Shown here in pieces: positions 1 to 10,300 of a stretch of 64,000 nucleotides of DNA; positions within the stretch are counted from its first letter, which is position 1; every line of letters begins with the position of its first letter. The stretch is from Earliella scabrosa (lineage: Eukaryota; Basidiomycota; Agaricomycetes; Polyporales; Polyporaceae), in the NCBI GenBank assembly GCA_022605405.1, contig JABYQQ010000004.1:2542001-2606000 (forward strand). Direction: 5' to 3'. Both the position numbers and the translations under genes were made by a program. The notes under the pieces were generated by a model. That model saw nothing but the letters and a program-made list of their open reading frames with translations. It was not told the DNA's origin and did no database searches.

Positions 1-714
1 TCAAAAGTTGCAATGATTGTCAACTTTCTATACTTCAATGTACTTATGAGAGCTCAGGAGTATATGGAATGGATAGAGATGATACAATAGAGAATTATCA
101 TGATTTTTTCGTAATTTTTGCTATAGAACTGATGGAGTTATTCAGTAAACAGTGAATAGATTGTTCAGTTGTGATGACAATATTCCCACGGTGGTGCGAT
201 TGAAGAGAGCTCATTTTTCCGGTTCTAATGGTATATAACACTCCATACATTCATTAGAAACTGACAGAGATACACTCTGAAGCCAATGGTACTAGTCCCT
301 GCACAGCCGCATGAATAGCCGCTGGAGAATCCCAAACCACTGTCGATGGCGCTTATTTTTAAGCGCCATCGACAGCGGTTTGGGATTCTCCAGCGCCTAT
401 TTATGTGGCTGTGCACGAGCTAGTACTACTTGCTTCAAAGTGTATCTCTGTCGGTTCCTATGCAATACATGGAGTGTTATATACCATTAGAACCGGAAAA
501 ATGAGCTCTCTTCAATCGCACCACCGTGGGAATATTGTCATCACAACTGAACAATCTATTCACTGTTTACTGAATAACTCCATCAGTTCTATAGCAAAAA
601 TTACGAAAAAATCATGATAATTCTCTATTGTATCATCTCTATCCATTCCATATACTACTGAGCTCTTATATGTACATTGAAGTATAGAAATTTGACAATC
701 ATTGCAACTTCTCG
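1..714. repeat. Foldback element: 0.7-kb near-perfect palindrome
   Basis: Bases 5-14 pair with 701-710, and the pairing continues inward to a 4-base loop at about 356-359 (centre 357.5), where GGCGCTTA (348-355) meets TAAGCGCC (360-367). The arms are about 350 bp with scattered mismatches, and the left arm reaches the window edge. The arm between about 105 and 300 resembles 28741-28905, part of a family D element, including the words AACAGTGAATA, TTTTTCCGGTT and CTGACAGAGATACAC. I infer an inverted dimer of half a D element. Short reading frames here are mirror images of each other and are not genes. Confidence 0.85.
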
Positions 715-1605
715 AACAATTGGTCATATGCCCATGTTGATCTAGAAATATATCCAGCCCGAATGAGACCACTAGCTTATAACACAGGAGGTACCAATGA
801 TCATTCTCCTGGGCTCTGTAAGATCTTGTAATGGTACCAATAACTCAGTATTACCTACAACTTGCACTCTCCATAAACAATGTAGTGTTTCTAAAGTTGT
901 GTAGAGTAACATGTATCATTGAAAGCACACAATATAGTGGTTTTTTGCTGTACTAGTAGTGCAATACTGTACCATTTAAATCTATTCGACCAGCACGTGA
1001 CATTTTTATTTTTCCCACAAATCTCCAAAATGCCCATAAATCGACAGACAATTCCTGGTGGTGTTTCCGAAAATTGGGTGTGACCGTGACTGGTCAAATA
1101 GATTTAAATGGTACAGTATTCTGAGCTGCTTGTGCTTTATGGATGAACAAATGCTGTAAAGAAATGAACTGACATGAATGGAAAGTATTATGTGTCATTG
1201 AGAAGCCAAAGATCACCTCATAGTCACACTACAAGTTGAATACTGCAGCACATAAACACTTCATTGAGAAATAAGCCAGTATGATAAGCAAAAAGAGTGG
1301 CATGCTATGCTGCATAAAGCCATGTGCAATGAGCTTGGAATTCTATACTATACTTGGAAAAGTTCATTGAAGTAATAAAAGTTCGTCCACTGCAAAATGG
1401 AGAGATGAGAGTATCAAACATATCTGACAGCAGTGAATGCTCAGTTCAAAAGAGTGTTGCATGAAATGTAAATCTTCAAGCAATGTTTCATGCTTTGACC
1501 AAAAGTTCGAAATCAAGTATATTTGAATCTCATTGTTTAGTGACAGTGTGATGATTGTAGATCATTTGCTTGTTTATTAGCATCTCAATAATGATGAGCA
1601 ACCAT
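715..1605. other. Repeat-derived non-coding stretch
   Basis: AT-rich sequence between the palindrome and the 3' end of the Helitron reading frame. It holds one small MITE (967-1116). Otherwise I see no gene. A minus-strand frame through about 772-716 (Cys-rich, HGHMTNCSRSCNDC) could be a leftover of the Helitron C-terminus beyond an insertion, but it is too short to support. Confidence 0.4.
967..1116. mobile_element. Tc1/mariner-like MITE, 150 bp
   Basis: The ends are inverted repeats, CTGTACCATTTAAATCTATT at the left and its complement ending GGTACAG at the right. TA dinucleotides lie on both sides (965-966 and 1117-1118). CTGT...ACAG termini with a TA duplication are the hallmark of Tc1/mariner non-autonomous elements. 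There is no coding capacity. It is unrelated in sequence to the copies at 14597 and 18799 beyond the CTGTA terminus. Confidence 0.75.
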
Positions 1606-1648
1606 CTCATCAATCATGCCTGCCAGACATGGCCCACTCCCACCCAAG
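1606..1648 (+). repeat. B end of a family D element, fused to the Helitron 3' end
   Basis: CTCATCAATC followed by the TGCCAGACATGGCCCA box, as at the B ends of the other D copies (8700, 12294, 19238; reverse at 14023 and 28625). Here the Helitron reading frame runs into it, so the last residues (about TWVGVGHVWQ) and the TGA stop appear to be encoded by the repeat. I could not find the partner A end between 715 and 1606; it may be deleted or very diverged. Confidence 0.6.
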
Positions 1649-4600
1649 TTGCAAGTGCATTATACCACTGCATAACTGACTTTCCCTTATGGATTCCAAG
1701 TTTTGTAGGATGGTTTTTCCAGAAGTCAACATGACATGTCCATACCACTTTCTCACTCTTTGTAGTGACAGATTGATACTCACAGGCTCTACATATATGA
1801 TGCTCAAGGAGAATGGGTTCATTAATTGCAAGAGTGCTTCTGGTGAGACTATATATATCAGTGGGATTGCTACCTTTTGGACCAAGGTCAGCATTTTCTT
1901 GACCAAGTCTGAATCTGAACTGATCTCGAGCATGAACAATAGCTTTGCTTGAATCTTGGCACAAAGCCTGCTCAAATAATATACCAAGATATTGTAGAGT
2001 AACACTCTGTTGAGAAATCACAGTTTTCCAGTTTTGCTGACATTCTGTATATACTGAAAGAAGAATAGTCAACAGACTATCATATGCACAGCTGTAGTTG
2101 ACACAATCCCATGGAATTCCAATAAATTGCTCTCCAGAAGAATCTTGACTAGATTTTGCTTTTTTCACTGCTCTCTTTGAAGTCACCTCATCTTCATTGT
2201 GTCTTTTTCTCTTGTCTCTCACTTTGATCTCATGCTGAGTGGTTGTAGATACTGTGACTGGTTTTGAACCTTGTGCTGGCACAAATGCTGTAACTTTTCT
2301 CTTGAATTTCTGCGTAATATTTGTAGTATCCTGTTCATCAATTAATTCACTCTTCTTTGTATTATTGATCACAGTCCATGGACTATCTTCTGTGACTGGC
2401 TCAATAGGGAATGGATTACTATGATCCCATTGAAGTGCTGCATGCAAGGAGTTCGGCATATGATTTTCACCCTTCCATTGTCTGAATGAATGAATGAGCT
2501 CATTTCTGGTTATCCCAACAACTTTTGGTGATATATTGCCTAAGTATCTGAGCTTGGTAATTTCATCTAGTAGCTCCAGCTCTCTGAACTCCTGTCTGAG
2601 ACTGCCTGAGATACCTCCAGTCAGTTTACTAGAATCAAATGACTGTATGATAATAGTGCCTTCTACACTAGATCCCCTTGACAGACACGTGTACACTGAC
2701 TGGTGAGACCTGCAGTTCTGTAAATCACATACATTATTTGGTCTGGTACGGCCCTGTGATGCAAAGTCTGTCATTGCAAAATTTGGCACTATTGGTACTT
2801 GATCACGGTTCACCTCAAGTATCATTCCATTGGGCAGCTTACATTTGATCTTCTTGCTTTGATGAGACAATGGAATCACATTCTGTGGTAACCCTGGCAA
2901 TTTGATAGGCGTTGGTGCTGCAGTAAGCTTTACAAACAGAGTATCCAATGCAAATTGATTCTCTGAGATTGGTCTAGATGTCCATCCCACTATTTCACCC
3001 TCAGCACCATTTGTCACACCACACTCTGTAGCCTCATTGACTTTGATCATTACAGGCATGCCTATACATAAATCAAGCCTGCCAGGATGATGCTCTGTCA
3101 AATGATGGGACAACTTCCAGAGTGTCTCTTGTAGTTCTGGATTGACAATATTGGTTGCCCTCCTAGGATTAACTCTTTTACTCCTTTGTCTTTTGGTTAG
3201 ATTGCTATCATCTGACTCTGAACCCAACTTGTCAATAGAATAAAATGAAACCAACTTCTGGTTACTTTCTTCAGCAAACTTCTGACAACCAAGTTCATTA
3301 ATCTTATCTCTGTAGGTGTTCCAAGAAGTGATTACAGAGACATTTCTAAATCTAGCCTGATTCAACTTAGGCTTGCCTTCACCCCTCCCAGCCACTCTAG
3401 ACTGGATCAGTTGTATATCATCTGCAGTACATGCTTTATATCTCAAGTTCTCCAAGGCAGTCCGCAACTTTGCATCCTCAGGTGTTTGTGACTTCTGTCT
3501 CATATTCTCCTTAAGAATAACAACTGTAGTAAATTGGTGCCAGAGCGCTTTTCCAATTGATGCCTTTTGCTCTAGGTGACTATGAGTTCTGTGAATCACT
3601 CTTCTAATCTCATGAGAATAGAAAGGCTTGCCACTAACTGGAGGTGGCAGTTGAGCAAAGTCCCCAGCAAATATCATATTGATACCACCAAAGGGAGCAC
3701 CATCATTCTTTAGAGCTGCACACATTTTGGCACATATGTTGTACATGCTACCACAGTCAAGCATGCTAACTTCATCCATAAAAATATACTCCACATTCTG
3801 CAGTCTTGATCTGACTTGCAGAAGTGATGTGACAGATTCTGTAGTATCTTTCTGTCTGAATCCAAGTACTGAGTGATATGTTGAGCCTCCTATAAGTGCA
3901 GCAGCAGAACCTGTAGGTGCTAGACACATGAATCTATAACTTTCCTTCCTCTCTGCAAAGAAATATGTCAATGCCTTGATTACTTGGGATTTCCCTGTTC
4001 CTGCCATTCCCCCCAGATACATTTTCAGATGTTCACCACTGGGCTGCACAGCATGATTAGCCACAATTCTAAATGCTCTCTCTTGCTCTTCATTGAGGCT
4101 GTATTTCAATACAGTGTTATCTATGAGTTGCTGGGCTTCTGAATCTGTAGCTTGGAAATCTTTATGTAGAAAGTAGTTTTTGTCTATCAATTTCACAGCA
4201 TCAATTTCATCATTTGATTGTGATGGTATTGAACTTTTCTTTTGCTTGATCTCAGCATCTCTTGTCTGTAGTATCTCTTGTCGTCTGCACTGTAGAATAT
4301 TCCGCCAATCTGAGGCAGTGTGTTCTTGATTTACACTCAATTGTGACAGTGTCTGTTTGGGTCTCTCTCTAATATTATCATGCAGGTTATCAAGCCAGCC
4401 AGAAGATCTCATAATATTCTCAGCCTGAGTCATTCTTGCCTGTCTTAGCAATTCTCCCCCACTAACATTGCTCCAACTAGCATCATTGACAAGTTCATGT
4501 TCTCTATCCTCCTGATATGTCTCACCATCAAAGATATATGCTTGTGTATCCATTTCATCCATTTCTTCTGAGCTCAAATTAAACAGAGTTCTTCCACCTT

Positions 4601-7600
4601 TCTCTGCCTGTCTTCTTTGACTAGAGAAATCATCTCTGGCATCATTACACTCATATCTAATGTGGAAAAACTTCATAATCTCTTTCTGTCTTTCAGTAAA
4701 TGAATAGTCTGCAAATGTATCATCCCATGTGATATTCTCATGTAGCCTCAAGTCTTTGCCTGTTCTCCATGGCTTGAATAATGTTAGCATTGTCATGCAA
4801 TATTCTTCTCTACTGCCAGCATCTTTCCTGGGTAATGATCCTCCAATAAAGTTGGGCACAAATCCCTTGGTTTCATCTAAGAGACATACTTCATGTGTAT
4901 GTGCCTGGGGATGTTTGATGTGAAATGAGCAGTAGGCTGACTTCTTCTGTTTTGAATGTGACTGTTGAGATTCTTGTTCAAGCCTCTTATTTGATGCTGT
5001 AGTCAAGAGTAGTTCATCTTCAGATTCACTGTCTTTGCTATGCACAGCACCACCACACAGAGTCAAAGTTTCATATTCACCCTCACTCATCTCTGCCACT
5101 TGAACTTCATCACAATCACTGTCCAATTTATGATAGTCCATGGTTGGTATCTGTTCATCAACATGATAAGTATCTTCAAATTCACTGTCATCATTTTCAG
5201 CAGGCTGCTGAGGCTTTGTGACTTTCCTTCTGCTTTTTGGTATTAGTCTTTTATGGTTCAATCTAATCCAGTCATAGACACAAGTATTTTCATACTCTAC
5301 TGGTCTCCAGATATAGTCTAGTACTGGTGACACAGGTACTACTCTTTTCTGCCCTGTATGATGTTGATCTTCCAATGCAACTACAACAGTGGACTTGCCT
5401 TTGTCAGCAATATTTACAGAATCTGTCCATGCCTGCATAACTTCATATACATAGCCTCTCCAATAGCATGCTCTAAATTGATGGCTGGTATAATGATCAG
5501 GGTGTTTTAGCAAATACATTGAGGCCATAGGTCCTCCAATCTCAGATGCAGCAGTAAGGGCATTTACAATCTTTGTGATTAGGCTACGAGCTTTATCTTT
5601 CTTTGTTTTGACACTACCAATTAATTCTGTATTGCGCTCAAATACTTGCTGAACTGCTTGGAACATCACATGAGTTTTTAATGGTGTCTTTGTAATATAA
5701 TCTGCAACATATGCGATGACAGACTTTATTGCAGTACCTGATAGAAGACTTGTTACATCATGGTTGCAGCGGAGCAAATATGACACTGCTGGAGTAAATG
5801 TGTTCAACCATGCCTCTCCCTTCTTCATGATCAGAGCTCCTGACTCTGGATCCACTTGGGTGGATGCATATGTGTCACGAGGAAATCTAGCCTTGCAGGT
5901 TTTGGTTATTGGATCAGTGCATCCTCTATTATCAACGTCTTGTCTGCCACTATTTTTTGCTCCTTTGGGTACAGCAGAACTTTTACTCCTAGTGGTACAA
6001 TGGTGAACATTAGACAGGTACAGAATTTCATCCACTTCATGTGTATAGTTCTGCCACCATGCTTTGTACTTTTCACATGCATCACACTGAGGCAGTTCAT
6101 CATGGTCACACTTGGGTGGAGGAATCTGAGGGAGAGTTTCTGTAGGGGGCACATGAAATGGATTTTTCACTTTTTGCTCATCAAGTCTAGATGCCACATC
6201 TCCCATATCTCCATTGATGAATTCACCCATATGCACACTTTCAAGATACTCTACCATGGCTTTCTGAAAGTCTGAATGAGGGTCCATAATTCTATCTCTA
6301 ATCTCCTGAGGGGTCATGGAGTTCTGAATCCATAGTAACATATGGAGATGGAGAGTAAGTCTGCCTTGTTGCTCTACAGTCCCATAGTATCCTGATGTTT
6401 TACCATATATTCCAGGTTCATCTTTGCCTACACCAAGCACATGCTTAATAAATAGGTCCACCATGAGCTTGAAAAACCTTGCACCAGCAACTGGATTATT
6501 AGCAATCAGTTGTAGTCTTTCATTATGATCTCTAAACTTGGGGACAAAATTTTCATTAGTGTCTGCAAAGTAGAGTGCAATAGGATGCTTCACATCTGCT
6601 GGTGCAAATGTAATAAACCATGAAGGGGCTCCCAAGTATGAGACCAATGACCATATTTCATTGCGCATATATTTTTTACTGGTGATTGAACCTTGAACTT
6701 TATAGTTTACATGGTCCAGATCATTTAGCAATTGGAAGGCCTGTTTCTCCTCCTCAGATTCAGGCTTGACTGACCCTGTTTTCAATTTTTCAATAATGCT
6801 ACTTAGTATGTCTGGTTTGAGATTTAATATTCTATCTGCAATATCATTGAATCTATTTTTGTCTGCAAGTAAATAACCTCCTGTGGTGGATTTTTTGATC
6901 TGCTCATGGTTCAATGCAACTAGGGGAAATAATGGCTCTAGTTGAAATCTTTTGTCATGACACATCAACAACTGTTGCTTTCTTTTCTCTTCAGAAACTG
7001 GTCTTACTCCATGAATATTTTTCAGTCCACCTAGACCATAAGGGAATAACCAGGGGAACATCTGAGGATATAGCTGAGGATTGTCATACAGACTTTCAGG
7101 ATTCTCAGCTTGTCCTATCCCCAATGCTTTGCCTCCTGATTTAAAATGGTCTACTGCTCTTGCAGTAACTTCATATGGTCTCAGCTTACCCAGATTCTCT
7201 AGATTGGCACCAGTAAGTCCATGTACAATAAAGGGACAGTCTCCAGTATCAGTTCCCTCATTATCTTCAGTATTGTTAACTGCTGTTGACTCTGGATCTG
7301 GATTAGAGGCCATGCTGTGGGAGTAATTGACAATAACAGGTGGTTCATCTTCAGGATACTGAGCAAGATTCTCATATGATATATCAATATCAGCATAATC
7401 TGAGTGATTTAGCTTGAGCCATTCTAATGCTTTAGCAACTTTGTTGCGACGTACAAGCATTGGTGTTCTGGCAAATTCTTTAGTTGTGGGGGCATTAGGA
7501 CCAATATACAAAAATGCCAGAACATCATCAAGCTCTTCTCTGGCAGGGGGCAAAGCTTGATAAATTTTGGGCATAGGAAGTGAATGACTTACTACATTAG

Positions 7601-7817
7601 CTTTCATTTTTGACATGCCAGACATATGAACTTTGACAATACACATATTATGCTTTACTTGTGAAATAATCATTTTCTCTGTCCAGCTAAGACCCTGTAG
7701 TGCTGGAGGTACTTCACCAATCCATATTCCATTAGCTAGACTGTCCACTGGTAGCTTTTCATTTTGAAGTTCCTTTAAGCATGATGTGCATATATCATTA
7801 CAATGAGGTAGTAACAC
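1614..7817 (-). CDS. Helitron Rep/PIF1 helicase, main piece (2067 codons)
   Basis: Rolling-circle transposase-helicase of a Helitron. From the N-terminus: a CxxC pair and the conserved block typical of mushroom Helitron proteins (residues 1-170); a Helitron-like N domain (about 380-720) with the Rep motif QGRLTLHLHMLLW near 485-495 and the tyrosine motif YVADYITK near 703-710; a long acidic linker; then a PIF1 superfamily-1 helicase with Walker A GGMAGTGKS (about 1265), Walker B FMDEVSML (about 1342) and GDFAQLPPP. The C-terminus from about 1900 has NYSCAYDSL, resembling the catalytic cysteine box of ubiquitin-protease-like folds. The frame has no ATG at its 5' edge (the first codon is GTG and the frame stays open to about 7847), because the true N-terminal part lies beyond an inserted element, at 8739-10011. 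The last residues derive from repeat sequence. The large frame has no internal stop, so the damage looks recent. Confidence 0.9.
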   Translation of the reverse strand: MLLPHCNDICTSCLKELQNEKLPVDSLANGIWIGEVPPALQGLSWTEKMIISQVKHNMCIVKVHMSGMSKMKANVVSHSLPMPKIYQALPPAREELDDVLAFLYIGPNAPTTKEFARTPMLVRRNKVAKALEWLKLNHSDYADIDISYENLAQYPEDEPPVIVNYSHSMASNPDPESTAVNNTEDNEGTDTGDCPFIVHGLTGANLENLGKLRPYEVTARAVDHFKSGGKALGIGQAENPESLYDNPQLYPQMFPWLFPYGLGGLKNIHGVRPVSEEKRKQQLLMCHDKRFQLEPLFPLVALNHEQIKKSTTGGYLLADKNRFNDIADRILNLKPDILSSIIEKLKTGSVKPESEEEKQAFQLLNDLDHVNYKVQGSITSKKYMRNEIWSLVSYLGAPSWFITFAPADVKHPIALYFADTNENFVPKFRDHNERLQLIANNPVAGARFFKLMVDLFIKHVLGVGKDEPGIYGKTSGYYGTVEQQGRLTLHLHMLLWIQNSMTPQEIRDRIMDPHSDFQKAMVEYLESVHMGEFINGDMGDVASRLDEQKVKNPFHVPPTETLPQIPPPKCDHDELPQCDACEKYKAWWQNYTHEVDEILYLSNVHHCTTRSKSSAVPKGAKNSGRQDVDNRGCTDPITKTCKARFPRDTYASTQVDPESGALIMKKGEAWLNTFTPAVSYLLRCNHDVTSLLSGTAIKSVIAYVADYITKTPLKTHVMFQAVQQVFERNTELIGSVKTKKDKARSLITKIVNALTAASEIGGPMASMYLLKHPDHYTSHQFRACYWRGYVYEVMQAWTDSVNIADKGKSTVVVALEDQHHTGQKRVVPVSPVLDYIWRPVEYENTCVYDWIRLNHKRLIPKSRRKVTKPQQPAENDDSEFEDTYHVDEQIPTMDYHKLDSDCDEVQVAEMSEGEYETLTLCGGAVHSKDSESEDELLLTTASNKRLEQESQQSHSKQKKSAYCSFHIKHPQAHTHEVCLLDETKGFVPNFIGGSLPRKDAGSREEYCMTMLTLFKPWRTGKDLRLHENITWDDTFADYSFTERQKEIMKFFHIRYECNDARDDFSSQRRQAEKGGRTLFNLSSEEMDEMDTQAYIFDGETYQEDREHELVNDASWSNVSGGELLRQARMTQAENIMRSSGWLDNLHDNIRERPKQTLSQLSVNQEHTASDWRNILQCRRQEILQTRDAEIKQKKSSIPSQSNDEIDAVKLIDKNYFLHKDFQATDSEAQQLIDNTVLKYSLNEEQERAFRIVANHAVQPSGEHLKMYLGGMAGTGKSQVIKALTYFFAERKESYRFMCLAPTGSAAALIGGSTYHSVLGFRQKDTTESVTSLLQVRSRLQNVEYIFMDEVSMLDCGSMYNICAKMCAALKNDGAPFGGINMIFAGDFAQLPPPVSGKPFYSHEIRRVIHRTHSHLEQKASIGKALWHQFTTVVILKENMRQKSQTPEDAKLRTALENLRYKACTADDIQLIQSRVAGRGEGKPKLNQARFRNVSVITSWNTYRDKINELGCQKFAEESNQKLVSFYSIDKLGSESDDSNLTKRQRSKRVNPRRATNIVNPELQETLWKLSHHLTEHHPGRLDLCIGMPVMIKVNEATECGVTNGAEGEIVGWTSRPISENQFALDTLFVKLTAAPTPIKLPGLPQNVIPLSHQSKKIKCKLPNGMILEVNRDQVPIVPNFAMTDFASQGRTRPNNVCDLQNCRSHQSVYTCLSRGSSVEGTIIIQSFDSSKLTGGISGSLRQEFRELELLDEITKLRYLGNISPKVVGITRNELIHSFRQWKGENHMPNSLHAALQWDHSNPFPIEPVTEDSPWTVINNTKKSELIDEQDTTNITQKFKRKVTAFVPAQGSKPVTVSTTTQHEIKVRDKRKRHNEDEVTSKRAVKKAKSSQDSSGEQFIGIPWDCVNYSCAYDSLLTILLSVYTECQQNWKTVISQQSVTLQYLGILFEQALCQDSSKAIVHARDQFRFRLGQENADLGPKGSNPTDIYSLTRSTLAINEPILLEHHICRACEYQSVTTKSEKVVWTCHVDFWKNHPTKLGIHKGKSVMQWYNALATWVGVGHVWQA

Positions 7818-7830
7818 TGGCCCAGGTATT

Positions 7831-8745
7831 ACGATTGATGAGAGAATCGAAGAAATCGTCCTTTAAGGGCGACGTTCTCCGCCAAAACGCGTGACGGAAA
7901 GTTGTGCCCGTGGGAATAATATTCGATCTCCGATTACACAGAGTAAGAGCAGAGTAAGCGCTGACATAAGCACTCATAACAAAGTTTCTTACTGAGCCAA
8001 CCCTAGACTGGGGTTGGCTGAGCCGCGCGGGACCCTGTTAGACGCCCACAGCACTGCCACCATGGCTGGCTTTGTTTTTGTTCTATGCATTCCACACTAT
8101 TAGTAGTTACATAGTAATTAAAGCTATAACTGGGCTTGTATACCCTATAAACGCAAAATAAGCGCCCAAACGGCCGAAAATCCGACGTTTTGCCAGCCTT
8201 GCTTCAACCAAGGCTGGCAAAACGTCGGATTTTCGGCCAATGGTGCTCCACAGTTCCTGGTCACATGACTTCTGACAATCTCAGATTGTAGCCATAGATT
8301 ATGCGGACCAAATGATATATATCACTATATGTTTTCAATCAAAACTGTATGTGTTAAAGTCTAAATACAATTGCCCAAATCGGGAAGGATGGGCTGTTTT
8401 TCGCATCTCATGGGCGCTCTGTGGGCACCTATTCTGCCAAATCCGGCAAGCAGTGTCATAAGTATTGACTTGAATGTATAATATCTCTGTCAGTTTCTAC
8501 TCAATCAATGAAGTATTATATACCATTGAAACCAGAAAAATCAGCTCTGTTCAATGGGACTGCTTTGAAGACATTCTGGATACAACTTAGCCAAATATTT
8601 ACTGTTAACTAAGTAACATTCTCTTATATCTATGAGATGCACATCCATACATAGATTACAGTGTATAGTATGGTGAGTTTTCTTATGAATATACCCCTAC
8701 TCATCAATCGTATCCTGCCAGACATGGCCTACTTCTCAACAAGTT
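7831..8745 (-). mobile_element. Family D element inserted in the Helitron gene
   Basis: About 0.9 kb. The left end is ACGATTGATGAG (7831-7842). At the right, the inverted copy CTCATCAATCGT (8700-8711) is followed by a further conserved stretch, TGCCAGACATGGCC...CAACAAGT, to about 8745. The inverted repeat is therefore terminal at one end and subterminal at the other, as described for Helitron2/Helentron-type elements. The insertion separates helicase residues ending DPVIE from those continuing PGPVLLPHC, and flanking T residues fit insertion at a TT site. The element resembles 28625-29717 in reverse orientation. It carries a 30-bp hairpin and no gene. Confidence 0.65.
8172..8238. repeat. Perfect 30-bp hairpin in a D element
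   Basis: Arms 8172-8201 and 8209-8238 are exact complements around the 7-base loop CTTCAAC. The outer stem begins GGCCGAAAATCCGA. The corresponding place in the 28.6-kb copy has the same outer stem but a different inner stem. Confidence 0.9.
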
Positions 8746-10011
8746 TCTATAACTGGATCATTCACAGAAAATCTTTCTTGTCTAGTCACCAATCCTCTGG
8801 CTAGTAGTAAATCTCTATCAAACTCTGCACAGTCTAGTTTTTGAAGTTGAGTGCCTGAAGTCAGTAATCCACACACTGCACAGCCAGACTCTAGGAAATT
8901 TGCAACTTGTACATCTTTTGCAAACCCTGCAATTATACTTTCTACATTACTATGACTAGCAGGCTTAGGAGGAAATTGAGTTTCAATATTGAGAATCTTT
9001 GTTTTCTGTCTATGTCTACTTTTTTTTTTGTCTTTGCTTGTCAGTTTTTGGAATATCTACAGAGACAAATACTGACACAAAATCAGAACAGTTTGTGCAA
9101 TTATGTTGAAGAACCTCTGCCAATATTTTGTCCTTTTTCATGTGGTTATTCACCTGTAGCAGAGAATGGTACATGGAAATGCTCAGTAATTGTACTCTGG
9201 TAAGTTTGGGGCCAAGTATTGCCATGGGCATATTAACTAGAACACTTGTATCACTTGGTTGAATGTTAGCAGCAGGTATGTATGATCCAAATTTATAGTT
9301 TTTACTACTATCCAGTTGACCTGCAACAACATATGGACATAGATCTACATAAGACCATATTTTGGCATTATTTCTAGAGCCCACAACAGGACCTCCACCC
9401 AACAATACATCATCATACTTACTAGGAGTGTTACTCTGCAAGCCACTTGTAACTACTTTATTGCCAGATGAACCCTGTATATATATTCTCTGCATAAGAG
9501 CTTTATAGTTATGGGCATAGTGAGCATTTCTCTCACAAGTCAATCTAACTTTGGCAACAAGAAGTGCAACATTTTTAAACCAGGCACTTAAAGATAAAGT
9601 GATATCTAGATAGCCTGGAAAATACCAATGCTGTCTTGTGACAAGCACCACAGGGTCTGAAGAACACACTGATTCTGAAGAACACACTGATAGGGATAGG
9701 CTTGTCAAGAGGGTGCCTTCCAAACCCCTGACAGGACTTTTTGATAGGGAGTCTGTCACAATGGCCCTACCCACAAGGGGCACAGAACTTGCCATGAGGG
9801 TGTCTGCTGTAACCCTGCCCACAAGGGGCACAGAACTTGCCATGAGGGTGTCTGTTATACCCTTGTTCTGCATAAGCAGAACAGCTCTAGTGGATATAGT
9901 ATCAGTCTGTATATGAACTGACAGCAGCAAAACCTGCAGCCAACAGTACACAAGAACCCAGTTCTGGATGTACTGAAGGCTGGTCAATGCTCTGCTGAAT
10001 GATGATTTCAT
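8739..10011 (-). pseudogene. Severed N-terminal part of the Helitron protein
   Basis: ATG at 10011. The first frame (331 codons, ending at 9016) includes a helical segment with HMKKDKILAEVLQHNCTNC, like the N-terminal region of mushroom Helitron helicases. It stops just after a run of A residues. Shifting one base there opens a second frame (about 9015 to 8739) with ESGCAVCGLL and RQERFSVNDPVIE, the block that normally comes directly before the start of the 1614-7817 frame. I read this as one gene broken by a one-base slip in the A-tract and by the D insertion. Near the N-terminus a 16-codon unit (TLMASSVPLVGR) occurs twice in tandem. The stop at 8736-8738 lies inside the D element. Confidence 0.7.
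9770..9854. repeat. Two-copy tandem repeat, 48-bp period
   Basis: The unit CCCACAAGGGGCACAGAAC...TGTCTG starts at 9770 and again at 9818 and keeps the reading frame of the Helitron N-terminal piece. A shorter 18-bp direct repeat (TGAAGAACACACTGAT...) lies at about 9656-9690. Confidence 0.8.
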
Positions 10012-10300
10012 GGCTAGGAGATAGAGTGGTGTGATGTAGTGGGTGGAGGGTGGAGAAACTGAAGAAGAGTGAAGTTGAACCAGGAAAGTTCAACATAGAG
10101 TCACATGACCTATAAACAAGTCACATGTCTGGCTACAGCAGTGTACTGCATGTGATGATTTGGTTATTGGTTATTGTATCAGATGGGTAATTTATTCAAA
10201 TAGAGCTATAAAATGCGAACAGAATGATATATAATACATGGTGATAGCACCACATAGTAAGAAGTTATTGAAGTAGTACAGTAGCAGTGACAATGTCACA

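Noticed and set aside
225..772. Three short frames across the left-edge palindrome
   Set aside because: They are mirror products of the inverted repeat and lie in sequence shared with non-coding D elements.
7831..8745. The insertion in the Helitron gene read as an ordinary intron
   Set aside because: No clean donor and acceptor sit at its borders, and the same sequence occurs elsewhere as a free repeat with defined ends.
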